NCBI RefSeq assembly: GCF_000687475.1 | Contig: NC_057321.1 | Span: forward strand, 248,001 to 312,000 | Origin: Ustilaginoidea virens | Taxonomy: Eukaryota; Ascomycota; Sordariomycetes; Hypocreales; Clavicipitaceae | DNA length: 64,000 nucleotides | Direction of reading: 5' to 3' | In this document: piece after piece, positions 20,026 through 31,549 of the stretch | Position numbering within the stretch: the first letter of the stretch is position 1 | Layout of the letters: the number at the start of each line of letters is the position of its first letter | Program-made: the position numbers and the translations under genes | The notes under the pieces: model-generated | The model's input: the letters and a program-made list of their open reading frames with translations, nothing else | Database searches by the model: none | Told to the model about the DNA's origin: nothing

Positions 20026-20391
20026 GAATTTTGGATATATTTCTACCATTTTGAAAAAGTGGTTGAAAATGACTAGGTCCGACGTGCCGGTTTTATCGGC
20101 AACGTAGGAGACGCAAAGCTGTAGTAGCCCTATGCAAGAAATGATTGGCCGGCCTAGCCCCACTTAAAAAAAAAAAAAAACATAGGGCATACATAGGATT
20201 CGAATGCATAACCTTTTAAGGTGCGCGAGCTATTGACGCGCAATAGTGATAGATTCCTCATTTCACGTGCGATATATTGGGGATATTTTGCACTTATGTT
20301 CGCAATAGAGAATCTATTCTCTGCAGACTATCTATACCGACTGTGTATATTAAAGGGTTACTACTATAAAAAAAAGTGGCTACCCTCACTA
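20026..20391. other. Unassigned flank with poly-A and a tRNA-like segment
   Basis: 20029-20073 repeats, inverted, a segment at 11523-11565. A run of 15 A lies at 20166-20180. On the minus strand, just upstream of that run (as a T run), is atgcattcgaatcctat, resembling a Pol III B box/T-arm, preceded by gcgcgtcaatagctcgcgc which can pair as a stem. A full tRNA cloverleaf could not be built because no acceptor partner is found, so a decayed tRNA or the head of a SINE are both possible. No gene otherwise. Confidence 0.35.
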
Positions 20392-20497
20392 GGTTGTGTG
20401 ACATATTAATTAGGCGGCTAGCCAGGACTTGACGCTGTATTGCTACAACCGCCTTAGGCACCAGTCTAACGACCCGAAGGCAATACATCACACAACC
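20392..20497. mobile_element. Candidate MITE (106 bp) with TA duplication
   Basis: Terminal inverted repeats GGTTGTGTGA at the left and TCACACAACC at the right, extending to 16 bases with two transition mismatches, are flanked on each side by TA (20390-20391 and 20498-20499). The interior has no frame. The size and TA flanks fit a mariner-type MITE. Only one copy is seen here. Confidence 0.5.
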
Positions 20498-20570
20498 TAG
20501 ATTACTATATAACCGAAACCCCTAGTACGCATAGAACATTAATTAGGTTAGTAGAATAGTCTTAATTATT

Positions 20571-20735
20571 TCGGTCGGTCGGTTCAATCGGTCGGTCGGT
20601 CGGTCGGTTAGCGTTCGTTATCGTCAATCGTATTATTAGTTGTTATCGGTCGTCGTCAGTTATCATTAGTTATTATTGGTTATCGTCGGTCGTTATCGGT
20701 TATCGTCGGTCGTTATCGGTTATTGTCGGTCGTAT
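20571..20735. repeat. CGGT tetranucleotide and 20-bp minisatellite
   Basis: (cggt)n at about 20571-20609, then degenerate cgttatcggttatcgtcggt units to 20735. No coding potential is seen. Confidence 0.9.
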
Positions 20736-21067
20736 TCTATTATATATTAGTATCACGGCGGAAGGCATATTTAATTACTATCTAAGCTAATTTAGTTATA
20801 TATAATACCCTACTATCACCAATCTAATCTACTATCCTTAACTTCCAACTGTAGCGGGGGGGGGGTTTCTTCTTTTTGAACTAGGTAAGGAAGCAGCCTC
20901 AATCCCTATGCACTTGTAAAGAGGTCTACTATATAAGGGCCGGTCTTATGCAGCGTTTATTAGCGAATTGGTAATGCCGGCCTTACTACTAACTGCATCA
21001 AAATACAACCTCTTTACTTGAGGCTTAGGTTGAATACTAATTTACTAATTCTAGTATATAACACATT
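20736..21067. other. Unassigned sequence left of element G
   Basis: No frame or known motif is found. It has a G10 run at 20856-20865. Together with 28292 onward it is the pre-insertion site of G. Confidence 0.6.
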
Positions 21068-21072
21068 GATAC

Positions 21073-21268
21073 TGTCAGAATGCACAGGGAAAATGCGATA
21101 ATGCTTAATTGAAGGAACTAAGTCCTCTCTAAGAGACTTGTGTTCCCAGCTATTTATAGTGGGATAGGGGGTACCCCTAAGGGCTTACTGATCCAGGGAG
21201 AACTCGGCACATCCAACCTCGGACATAACCGATATCCACATTACAGACAAGCCAATTTCCCTCCAACA
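21073..21268 (-). repeat. 3' LTR of element G
   Basis: 196 bp. On the element strand it runs TGTTGGAGGGAAATT to CTGACA. It is followed on plus by ccccctc, the polypurine tract of the minus-strand element. Confidence 0.93.
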
Positions 21269-21279
21269 CACCCCCTCAG

Positions 21280-23990
21280 GATATGCTTTCTCTAGGATAT
21301 CCTGCTATATAGCTAAACTCAGTGCAAAGCAAGATAATAAGTAGAAATATCAATCCACTCAAAACGATGTGCGCAAAATGACGGTGCCGTTGTTGAACAG
21401 GCTACCTATATAGGGGTAAATTGGCCTAATAGCACATATACAAAGTAAGAAAACAATAACAAACCGTAGATTCTAATTTTTATAGGAAATATGTGCAGCT
21501 ATTGAAAAGCCCCTTTTAATCTGATTTTTCAGGGCGTCATTTTGTCCTTCTGAGGCTCTACCTTACCACCAAGGTCAATATCGTGAGACTGTAGTCTGGC
21601 GTCGTAGGATCCCTTCAAAACAATAAGCCTAAGCTGGCGGCAGAAGATTTTAAATTTCTTGCCTATTAGGGGCTTTATGAAACCGTTAGCAACTATATCG
21701 CCCGTTGGAACCTATATAATATCGATTGTTCCTTTCTGAACCTCCTATTGCAGCTAATGATAATGAATATCTATATAATAAAGCTGTATTACGAGCTTAA
21801 AGAATTCCTCCTTCAATAGGCGAATAGTCTAGATATTATCGCATTGAATTGTAGGGATATCGGCATATAATTGGAGCCTAACTTCCTTGCATAATCTCTT
21901 GAAGGTAACGACCTCCTTTGCTGTGTGAGATATCGCAAGAAGCTCTGCCTCTATTAACGATATCGTAATAGTATCCTATTGACCCGATTTATACACAATC
22001 GGGCCGCTAAAGAGCTTAATTATATAGCCCTAACTGCTTCATCGCGTCGTAATATCGTCGGTATAGGAAGCATCAGAAAATGCCTCTATTTCTGCTATAT
22101 TAGCCCGGAATTCTATTGCGGTATTCTTTTACGTATAGCTATAATCGAGTGTCTTCCTTACGGCTCGTAAATAGTCTAGACCTGGATTTTAAAGGAATCT
22201 TAATAGCTGCGATCTAATATAGCCTAGTTTAGGCCTTATAATTATAATCGGATATACCAACGAGCCTACTATTGATTAGTATTGCTTTGTATCGTATAGT
22301 TTAGCTATCCCATCGAATGCCTTAAGTCTTATAGTGTGTAGTAGGTGCTCTAAAAGGCAGTCCTTAGCATCGTTAAATGCGGTAAGGTTATATTTTATCG
22401 CCAGCTTATTGAAATAAGCCCTCTGTGTGAGCTACAACTTTCCGGCTATACGGTTGCGAATAACCTCAATTGCTAGGAACCACTATAGCTCGCCAAGATC
22501 CTTAATCTTAAATGCCGCTATTAATGCCATATGGAACGATTCGAATGCCTCTATTTGTGACTTATAATAAAGCACGACTAGGTTATCAACATAAAAGAAC
22601 ACAATAAGGAAGCTATTAATGAAAACATAGGGGTCCTTACAGACCTATTTGAAGCCTTATTGCAATAGGAATCTTAATAACTCTTTGAACCATAGTAGCG
22701 GAGACCTTCGAAGCCCATATAGGGCATGCAACAACCTAATGAATATGAAACTATTGTGGAATCCATCAGGTTATTTGCAATAGATAGTCTCGTTAAGTGG
22801 TAAATTAAGAAAAGCCGTGATAAAGTTATATTGGTGCGTTTTTAGGTTAAAGAAGCATATTAACGCCATAAGAAGCTGAAATATATATGCCGCAAGCGCC
22901 ACTGCCTGGGTATTAAGAAGATTATAGGGTTATTAATCACTACGAACGCACAATCGTGCCTTATAACTAGTAAGATACCCATCTTAGTCCTATTTGTAGG
23001 CAAACACCTACTTTAGGTCTAATAGCTTAATCTAAGGGTCGATAGATGAATTATTACGTTAAATAATGCATTTAATCTCCCTATTTGTAACCTTTGAATA
23101 TTCTTTTTTTGCGGCGGCGATAAATTCCTTACGCTTTAGGTACTTTCTGAGCTCCCTCTATATTGATGGCTCTTTAGGCATATTCGTGATATATAGTGCC
23201 TCCATTATAGCTAAAGGCTTCGCGATAGAGGCTGCGAATATATCGTGAGCTTTTCCTTTAAGCTTTATAAAGAATATATTATCGAGGGGAGTAATTAGCT
23301 CAAGTTAATCGTTAGGCTTAGGTAAAAATAGTAGGGATAGTAGTATTGCTTAAGCAATAGCTTCTTTAGGGTAATCTATAACCTTAAGATCAATTTCCAT
23401 TAGTTAAGGGGCATTAATAGTGGCTTCATTTTGTGCCTCTAGTGCCTATTTAATAATAGGATCGTTAGTAAAGATATTTTCAATCGAATTCCTAGATAAT
23501 ATAAGTTTAAAGTCGTTAATAATAGGTATTTCTTTAATATTACTAATAAGGCTATTTAGGGCCTCCTTCTATTGTTCAGAAATCGGTAAGTAGTGTTCAT
23601 CTTGGTAAAAAATGGTCTTATTGAATATAATGTAGCTAGAATTAAACTAGTAGCTTCTTTTTAACGAAGGCACCTAAATTAGGTACTAAGTAGTCGAGAT
23701 ATAGCCTGCTAAATACCTAATGTAAGCTCTTTAATTAAGCTTTAGACCTTTTTGCAATATCCTATTGCGAGTCATTACGAAAGCCTTATATCTATAGGCG
23801 CGGAGGTGGTGAATTTATAGATGAATATCTGCTAGTAGGTGTTTCCAGGCGGGCTTATTGTTATGGAGCTAAAGTTGAAGCATTTGAAGAGGTGATTTCT
23901 AGTTATTATAAAGTCTTTCCGACTTCCTAGGGCTTCGATTTAGTAAATATACTGCTGTTTCGGCTGTAATGGGCTACAACTCCTTAGGAA
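21280..23990 (-). pseudogene. Element G: reverse transcriptase and RNase H
   Basis: On the minus strand the RT palm is marked by YVDN near 22590, the YVDD box with the second Asp turned to Asn by a G-to-A change. RNase H follows, with a SLIEAE box (near 21950), QCDN (near 21855) and the copia C-terminal segment GDIVANGFIKPL (near 21690), equivalent to the ADGLTKPL end. Stops are frequent. After the end near 21600 there is about 300 bp of untranslated sequence before the polypurine tract. Confidence 0.85.
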
Positions 23991-24860
23991 AGCCTGCTTA
24001 TGTATTGAGAAGGGCTATCTTCGTCTTTAATACCCCCCTAGAATATTCAGTATAACCGTTCTAATATTAGTAACTAGGGCTCGAATTTCGAATTATAATG
24101 CCTTTCCGCTTAGCTTCTTCCCGACTATTGCTAGTCTAGAGCGCCATTTCGTTATTAGAGATGACTATTGCGATCGCTATATTGTATAGGCATAAAACTC
24201 GATTCTTAAAGATTAGCTAGCATCTAGGTAGGTCGGTCTTTCTGGGTATCGTGAAAATGCACTTTATTCCTATAAATCGGCAGGTAAATAACGCTATATA
24301 TTTATTACTATTGAAAGCAGTAGCTTATAGAAATAGATCGAAAGAGACTACTTTAAAGGGTTCCTAAGGCATCGAGAGCTCGTAAGATAACTGTAATATC
24401 TACTTTACGATTTTTACGCTGCTATAAACCTTATAATTTAAAGCTTCTTTTTCCTTAGGCATCTGTAATATATCCTTGAAGATATGATCTATCGAATCCT
24501 GACCTAGGTGCCTAAAATGCGTATGCTAGACAGCATGAGGCGTTTTCATTAAAGTTTTAGGCTAGCAGCTGTCTTCTCGAGCTAAATAGGCTTTATTAAT
24601 AATTAAGGCTTTATCTTGAGCCCTTATGATAAATTCATCTATAGGTATATTATTTCCCTTACTTTAATAGAGGATGTAGGGCCTCTTATCCACCCAAAAA
24701 ACTTAAAAGATAACTTCTTATTGACTATTCTCCTATAGGTAAATCTCATTAACTTTATTATTCTAGAATAATCCTTTATTTCTTATCTTTTTTATAGCAA
24801 GAAGATTCGCCACAATCGTCGGATTATATAGAATATCGGTGAAGGTAATAGCCCTTCTAT
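23990..24860 (-). pseudogene. Element G: GAG-pre-integrase and integrase
   Basis: The minus-strand frame continues from the protease into a His-rich HTHFRHLGQD box (near 24515), a Cys-containing segment, then the integrase core with FDLFL (near 24340), SNNEMAL (near 24145) and an E-rich helix. In a functional copy these would hold the DDE residues; here Asp has become Asn at the second site. The same stretch survives in H at 39000-39440 and 52885-53280 and is where LINE-2 inserted in H. Confidence 0.82.
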
Positions 24861-24861
24861 C

Positions 24862-25218
24862 CTATAACACAATTCGAATAGAGCTAATACTAAAGACTTT
24901 TAAAACACTATTATAAGCATTATGAATGAGGTACTCATTAATATTATAGTTGATATTAGTGAACCACTTTATATCGTTAAAGACGTGCATTAAAGTGCTA
25001 CTATCGAGCATAATATAAGACTTCAAAAGGCCTGAATCATCTAAGTAAGTTCCTATAGAAAGAATAGATATTATAAATACTTTATCTTCTTTTTCTTTCT
25101 CTATTGATCTATCTTCTTCCTTATTATTATTGTTATTGCTTTTGCCTTTGCCCTTGCCTTTATATTTATTTTGGAAGGCCTTAAATGCATTTTGCACCTC
25201 TTTAGATTCCTTTTTCAT
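24862..25218 (-). pseudogene. Element G: Gag tail and protease (open fragment)
   Basis: 118 open codons. A Lys/Gly/Asn-rich basic tract (near 25090-25170) is followed by the protease with LDSSTLMHVFND, where the functional form would be a Asp-Ser/Thr-Gly box and a His-x-x-Asn-Asp box as in copia proteases. The first Met is internal. The homologous fragment in H is 38390-38740. Confidence 0.8.
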
Positions 25219-26379
25219 CTTTTTATATGCAGCTTCCTAGCTTTTTTTGCTGATCCTGTCTTTTAAGTGGTTCGGAGCTATTGATGGAGTTAATATCCAA
25301 TAATTCTTGTAATGAGGGCCCTTTACAATATAGGGCTTGCCACAGTATTTGCAGGTCTTTTTCTCTACTGAAGATAAAGCTGAAGTATCGCTAGAAGCGG
25401 CTTGCAACGAAGGTTTAGTATTATTAGTTATAAATGCTGTATGACTACTGCTAACTTTCCCCTTCTCTTCTAGCTCCTATTTCTGCTGAATATTTTTAAT
25501 AGTCGTTAGAAAATTAAGATATTTATTCCGTTCCTGTGCCTTTACTATTCGATTGAGGATTTTATCCTTGAAGGCAGGATACTTTTAATAAAGAGCTTCC
25601 ACTAGCTATTTGGTAGGCATATTCCTATTGATAAGAATTGAGTCTATTCGCACTAATCGCTTATATAACGTAGAGATTTCGTTGAACCATTCCTCTATAT
25701 TGCATTTTCCGAGGTTACGTCGTATAGCTTGCTTGAATTTTTCTTTGAGGTATTTCTAGATAATAAGCTAAACTAGTCGTATACGTTCTATTAGGCGTTA
25801 AATTTTTCCTTAAACGCTCTGATCGCCTGCCACTAATATCTTATAGCTAGGGCTTAACGTTGATTTAAACTACGCTGTATATGCTCGAAGATTCCGACTA
25901 AATATCATATAACGGTCGTTTTGAAAGTTATACTAAATGTTGGCTTATTTCATTTATTCTGTAGTAGTAATACCACTAGGGCGTTATATCGGCTTAAAGT
26001 GGTGGTTTTCTTCAATATTTTCGACTTACTGCGGCCGGATTATTCTTATTCTTACCGTTGGTGCTACCGATAATGCCCTAGCTGCCGATGCAGCTCTAGT
26101 ATTTGCAGAAGGGGCACGATCTACAGCTTCTATTGATGAATCGGCTATTGCTGCCGATGTAGGTGTTAATGCTAATGCCTGCGTGGAATAGATAGGTTCA
26201 TCCAATTCCTACGCTAGCAGAAGAGGCATATTTAGTATCATCGAACCCTTAGGATTAATGAATATCTAAATATTATCCTCTAAAGTATGCTTTTGAATAT
26301 AATCATACCAGATATCCCAATTATATCGGGACATTAGCTTAACTGCTGGCTTGGAGTTATCATCAGCAATAGTACCCAT
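25219..26379 (-). pseudogene. Element G: Gag
   Basis: Gag starts at ATG 26379 (minus) and runs with scattered stops. It shows a WDIWYDYIQK segment (near 26290), an Ala/Ser-rich variable tract (near 26060-26160), a Gag core with WFNEISTLYKRL (near 25690) and a zinc-knuckle region CKYCGKP...W near 25330-25370 in which later Cys/His residues have become Tyr. H carries the same gene, with its start codon changed to ATA at 29927. Confidence 0.83.
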
Positions 26380-26571
26380 TTTCGCTAACAATAGTGTTCA
26401 GGGCACGAATTAATCTGACGAAAATAGCAGTTAAGATGTCGATTTGTTAGATTAAAGGAAATATCGTGACTTTCCGAAATAGCCTCCTTTTTTGATTGAT
26501 GAGGCCATACGAGTATATTAGCAATAAGGCTTTTAATGGATTCAACGGGGAACCCGGAGCTTGCTTAAATA

Positions 26572-27969
26572 CAGTAGGTGTTCATTAATGCACGAACAAC
26601 CCCACATCAACACCATCACTATATTATTGCGGAAGAATTCAAATAGCCACAACTTAGGTAGTAATGCATTAATTCTAATAAAACAAGATATGGCAAATAG
26701 CCCTGCTTTTTGCGATCAATATTTGGTATACCAACCACGTGCGCGAATAATAGCGTGTAAGCGCCGTGGCATTAACTCAATTAGCCTCGTAATCAAGGCC
26801 TATGGTATTACTGCCCACGCTTTTTTAATACATTCAGTCAATTCAGCCTTATGCACCTCATTCTTTTTAAGATTAGATAGATAAGGGTTAGCAGTTACCA
26901 ATTCCTGCTTTAAAGCTTTCCATATATGCTCAATAGGGTTTAAATCAGGCGAATATGCAGGCCATTCAATCTGGATAATTGCACGCTCAGAAAGCTAATG
27001 AGCCGTACTGGCGTAAACGTGAATTTTCGCGTTATCTTGCTGGAAAAGCCTTGTGCCGTCAAAAATAGGTAAAAGACCTTCAGATAAAGCCTTCTAATAG
27101 CTTCGCGCTGTAAATCCCTTTCTAGCAGACTGTTCATCGCGTTCCATAATAATAATAGGGCTTCGGCCAGTGCGATAAATAGCCCCCCAAGCCATAATAG
27201 ATAATGGTGACTTGACATGGCAAGTAAGGTTAATAAGACCCTTATCAAATCGTTCGTGAGGCTTCCGGAATACCCATGTTGGTATATTTAGTACTTGGTT
27301 GGCTATAGAAGTCTCGTCAGAAAAGATAACCTAAGTAGGGTACTATATTAGTAAATAGCTATTAAAAGGGGCCATTTTCAATTATATTTACCTCCATCAA
27401 TTCTTCGACTCTTGGTAACCAATAACGTGCAAAATGAAGCCTATTTGCTGCTGTTTTTTTTTATAGTAGTATTCTTTTCATAGCTTTCCATTTGCGTTGC
27501 CAGGTGCCTCGAAGGCACCGTCGGATGGTTGAGCGGCTTATTCGGCCACCTATAGCGCCAATTAGGGCACTATATGTAATGCTGCGGTTCCTTTTGACAA
27601 GAAGAACAATATAGCGTTTTTCGGCCTCTGTAAGCTTTGGTGGCCGGCCAGAACGAGGCTTATTTTCTAAGGTTGCATCTTCTTTCCAGCGTTTAAATAT
27701 CCTATGCGTAGTTGATGGCGATGTGTTAAATGCAGCAGCTACCGCGCGGTGGGTTTTACCTTGCGATAATTCGGCCACAATAGCAGCTTTTTGTACTGGT
27801 GAGAATTCATGATTCCTTTGACGATTTCCGGATATTTCCGTACTAAAGATACGATTTCCGGGCATTGTTGTGGTATATTATGGGCGTTGTAATGTAAAGG
27901 GTAAAATTGGTTGAGGCGCGAAGATTACGCGCTACGCGATTTTGTTCGTGCATTATTGGAACCCCACTG
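26572..27969 (-). mobile_element. Tc1/mariner element inserted in element G
   Basis: 1398 bp bounded by 28-bp terminal inverted repeats (26572-26599 and 27942-27969, sharing aatgcacgaacaa) and the TA target duplication (26570-26571, 27970-27971). The empty site is present in H at 29725-29735 (...tcctatttgag...), which dates the insertion after the two copies separated. It encodes a decayed transposase on the minus strand. Confidence 0.95.
26716..27865 (-). pseudogene. Tc1-type DD34E transposase, broken
   Basis: An open N-terminal part (27865-27461, 134 codons) has two helix-turn-helix regions (KAAIVAELSQGKTHR and the RSGRPPKL hinge), typical of Tc1 DNA-binding domains. A stop and a frameshift follow near 27330-27460. 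The catalytic part then reads FSDETS (first Asp, near 27310), QQDNAKIH (second Asp, near 27040) and SPDLNPIEH, whose Glu lies 34 residues after the second Asp, so DD34E. The frame ends near 26716. It has few RIP-type stops compared with G, but it is not functional. Confidence 0.9.
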
Positions 27970-28090
27970 TAGGATCCGGAAAACAGTGGCTTTTATAGTA
28001 GAATAAAGATAACAATTAATCTTAAGGCTGGGCCACAAGGTAAGGAATAAAAATGAGGTTTTCATTATGATATTTACACAATTGCTACCA

Positions 28091-28286
28091 TATCAGAATG
28101 CATAGGGAAAATGCGATAATGCTTGATTGAAGGAACCAAGTCCTCTCTAAGAGACTTGTGTTCCCAGCTATTTATAGTGGGATAGGGGGTACCCCTAAGG
28201 GCTTACTAATCCAGGGAGAACTCGGCACATCCAACCTCGGACATGACCGATATCTACATTACAGACAAGCCAATTTCCCTCCAACA
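28091..28286 (-). repeat. 5' LTR of element G
   Basis: 196 bp, starting tatcag (RIP form of TGTCAG) and ending ctccaaca on plus. Compared with 21073-21268 it differs only by a few transitions. Confidence 0.93.
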
Positions 28287-28291
28287 GATAC

Positions 28292-28682
28292 TAATTGCAA
28301 TAGAGGGAGGGGAAGGGGGGGGGGGATGCAAATGAGGTTATCGCGATACCATACCACACTACATACGTATCACGATATATCGAGAAATAATAATAATTAT
28401 TTTAATTGAGCACTCTATAATTGACTGTACAGCTTAATCCTATATCTTTTAATAATCTTGATTTTGACCGTCTCCTAGATACTTATTATCTTCCCCTTCT
28501 ATTGAAGAAGAAATAATATACCGCCTAGATAGCGCAGTCGCTTATCAATATAATGCCTAAGCGATATACTACTACTTCTGTTAAAGAAGAAATAATATAC
28601 CGCCTAGTACCTCTTCTATTGAAGAAGAAATAATGTACCGTCTAGCTAGATGGCGCAGTTGCTTATCAATATAATGCCCGAG
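28292..28682. repeat. Unassigned flank with two interleaved tandem repeats
   Basis: A G11 run lies at 28315-28325. Three copies of a 33-bp unit with core gaagaagaaataat.taccg lie at about 28497, 28575 and 28613. Two copies of a partner unit with core gcgcagt.gcttatcaat lie at 28525-28557 and 28646-28678. The first unit contains the small hairpin cttctattgaagaag. No gene. Confidence 0.8.
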
Positions 28683-28935
28683 TGTAAAGGACTGGCCCTA
28701 GGGCTACTGCGAATAGGCGTCGAATGAATATATTAAATAGACTAAGGAGGAAAGAGAGAGGACCCGAATAGGGGCCTCTCGATGGTCTATTTAACTATGC
28801 GTTGGCACGGGTCGGGGTCCTGGCGTAGTCCTGTGACCCTATACCGCTAACTCATATAACCCTACTTAGGCTAGGCACGGGCGTAGCCCGAGTCCTAGCT
28901 ATATTATAGCGCGGGCGTAGCCCGAGCCTGTAATA
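28683..28935 (-). repeat. 3' LTR of an old chromovirus, F5
   Basis: About 253 bp, tgtaaaggactggcc to gcctgtaata on plus, alignable to the F LTRs but more diverged. On its right the inverse polypurine tract (ccccctcctctgcc) shows that this is the 3' LTR of a minus-strand copy. Confidence 0.8.
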
Positions 28936-29419
28936 TATCCCCCTCCTCTGCCTTGCAATCGAATTAATTGCGTTTAGAAACCCGCCCCTCCTTTGCGTAG
29001 GCCCAATCAGGTCGCCTAGGTTTTTATCGCGATAACCTTAAGTCTATTTGTCGGGTCCGGTTTATATAAGTAGGGGGTATCATAGAGTGGCCAATTCGAT
29101 AGTGGTATAGTAGAAGCGTATAGAAGGCCGGCATCGCATCGCTAGTTAGAAGCTATCTATAGTAGCTATTGGTATCGTAAAAAATTTTTTACTAGCTATC
29201 GGTAGGTGATCCCCCTAGGTAAAGGTGTATTTTCTCTCGCGCTTTTTTTATTACCTTTTTTCTTCCCTTCTTTTTTCTTCCTATAGCCGATTTGATTATT
29301 ATTAGCATCCTATTGTAAGTATTATCCCCCCTGCCTAGGGTCGTAATAGATGCTAATATTAATAGACTAGTTACCTATATATTCCCGAACCTATATATGT
29401 AACCCCCTATGAGCCTATC
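28936..29419 (-). other. 3' untranslated end of chromovirus F5
   Basis: Sequence between the F5 LTR and the start of H. No conserved frame is recognised. It is cut at 29419 by H, whose left target flank would be the last five bases ctatc or near them. Confidence 0.55.
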
Positions 29420-29615
29420 TGTTGGAGGGAAATTGGCTTGTCTATAATATGGATATCGGTTATGTCTGAGGTCGGATATACCAAGTTTCCCCTAGATCAG
29501 TAAGCCCTTAGGGGTACCCCCTATCCTACTATAAATAGCTGGGAACACAAGTCTCTTAGAGAGGACTTAGTTCCTTCAATCAAGCATTATCGCATTTTCC
29601 CTATGCATTCTAACA
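29420..29615 (+). repeat. 5' LTR of element H (G family)
   Basis: 196 bp, TGTTGGAGGGAAATTGG to ctaaca, the reverse complement of the G LTRs with transition differences. It is followed by tagtagcaattgcg, the RIP form of the tggtagcaattgtg next to the G LTR. Confidence 0.93.
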
Positions 29616-30835
29616 TAGTAGCAATTGCGTAAATATCACAACGAAAACCTCATTATTATCCCTTACCTTATGGCCCAGCCTTAAGATCAACTATTATCTT
29701 TATTTTGCTGTAAAAGCCACTGTTTTCCAGATCCTATTTGAGCAAGCTCCAGGTTCCCCGTTGAATCCATCAAAAGCCTTATTGCTAATATACTCGTATG
29801 GCCTCATCAATCAAAAAAGGAGGCTATTTCGGAAAGTCGCGATATTTCCTTTAATCTAACAAATCGACATCTTAACCGCTATTTTCGTCAGATCAATTCG
29901 TACCCTGAATATCATTATCAGCAAAAATAGGTACTATTACTGATGATAGCTCCAAACCAGCAGTCAAGCTGATATCCCGATATAATTAGGATATCTGGTA
30001 TGATTACATTCAAAAGCGTGCTTTAGAGGATGATATTTAGATATTCGTTAATCCTAAGGGCTCGGCGATATTAAATATGCCCCTTCTGCCGGCATGGGAA
30101 TTAGATAAACCTATCTATTCCACGCAGGCATCAGCATCAATACTAACATCGGCAGCAATAGCCGATTTATCAATAGAAGCTGCAGATCATACCCCTTCTG
30201 CAAATACCAGAGCTGCAACAGCAGCTAGGGCATTATCAGCAGTACTATTACCTACCCCAGTAAGAATAAGAACAATCCGGCCGCAGCAAATTAAGAATAT
30301 TAAAGAAAACTACTACTTTAAGCCGATATAACGCCCTAGTGGTATTACTACTGTAGAATGGATGAAATAAGCCAACATTTAGTACAACTTTTAGAACGAC
30401 TATTATACAATATTTAGTCGGAATCTTCGAGCGTATACAGCATAGTTTAAATCAACGCTAAGCCCTAGCTATAAGATATTAGTAGCAGGCGATCGGAACA
30501 TTTAAGGAAAAATTCAATGCCTAATAGAACGTATACAACCGGTTTAGCTTATTATCCAGGAATACCTCAAAGAAAAATTCAAATAGGCTATATAACGTAA
30601 CCTCGGAAGATATAATATAGAGGAATAGTTCAACGAAATCTCTACGTTATATAAGCGATTAGTGCAAATAGACTCAATCCTTATTAATAAAAATACGCCT
30701 ACTAAATGGCTAGCGGAAGCTCTTCGTCAAAAGTATCCTGCCTTTAAGAATAAAATCCTCAATCGAATAGTAAAAGCATAAGAACAAAATAAATATCTCG
30801 ATTTTCTAATAACTATTAAAAATATTCGGTAGAAA
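29616..30835 (+). pseudogene. Element H: leader and Gag, left part
   Basis: Second copy of the G family. The leader holds the empty Tc1 site near 29730. The Gag start is ATA at 29927 where G has ATG, a RIP-type change of ATGG to ATAG. An open stretch (30077-30331) covers the Ala/Thr-rich variable region. Gag continues to NIRQK, where E2 is inserted after the target bases agaaa (30831-30835). Frame and sequence resume at 38123. Confidence 0.88.
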
Positions 30836-31177
30836 TGTCGGAATCGCTGTCGCAAGGTGCCCAATTGGGCACCAATTGGGCACATTGCGACGGATGTGCC
30901 GCGCACACCCGTTACGCACGATGTGGCCACTTTTGCCCCTTTACCCCTAAGCCCGGTAGGGCACGCGGGCAGCCCGGCCCGACTGCGCCGATGCACGTGA
31001 CCACGGCACGCACAAAAGGCCACATCGTGTAATTACCCTCTTTTGCTTCCTTTCTTTCCTCTTAGATAGTTAGTTATAATCAAAGAAGTAATTATACCTT
31101 TGACCGGTGACCTTATGGTACATAATACCACGCGCGCGACCCTACGTATAATTGGGTATACCGAGTTTATATTAACA
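30836..31177 (+). repeat. 5' LTR of E2
   Basis: 342 bp, TGTCGGAATCGCTG to atattaaca. It differs from 37781-38122 by transitions only, by eye. The 25-bp run starting ggtgcccaattgggcac near its start is a dyad. Confidence 0.95.
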
Positions 31178-31549
31178 CTGATCAGTGGTGATAACCACCA
31201 CTCACAGGATAATATCCCGCAAAGAACGGTGCATTACAGATTAGTAAGATATTAATATCGAAGAGGCAGTTGAGCAATCTTAGCTATGCTAACCAGAGGG
31301 AGAACGATTTGTAACCTCTCCTTCCCCTTATCCATCATAAGGAAGAAACTTATGCTAAATATCACGATATTTGAAGATACCCTTAGTATCTAGGAAGAAC
31401 GATTTGTGACCTCTTTCTATTCTTTCTTTCTTTTACTATTATGGTAAAAGCCCCCTTTCGAATCTTGCACTCCTTATAAGAGGGAATCTTGCACTCTTTG
31501 CAATACATCCCCCCCCCCCCCCCCCCCTTTAAACCCTCATCTCAATACT
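31178..31549 (+). other. Leader of E2 with C19 run
   Basis: Untranslated sequence between the LTR and Gag. Directly after the LTR is ctgatcagtggtgataacc. An embedded tggtgataacc could pair with a tRNA 3' end, but I could not assign it. Two copies of gaacgattt.t.acctct occur near 31300 and 31395. A C19 run lies at 31509-31527. Confidence 0.7.

Larger units (their letters stand above)
21073..28286 (-). mobile_element. Element G: full-length decayed Ty1/copia element
   Basis: 7214 bp including a Tc1 insertion of 1398 bp. The 196-bp LTRs are at 21073-21268 and 28091-28286, and the flanking target copies gatac at 21068-21072 and 28287-28291. On the minus strand: 5' LTR, tggtagc primer-site-like sequence (28084-28090), the Tc1 insert, Gag from 26379, then protease, integrase, RT and RNase H, a GAGGGGG-type polypurine tract (21271-21277) and 3' LTR. 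H (29420 onward) is a second copy in opposite orientation. Confidence 0.95.
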
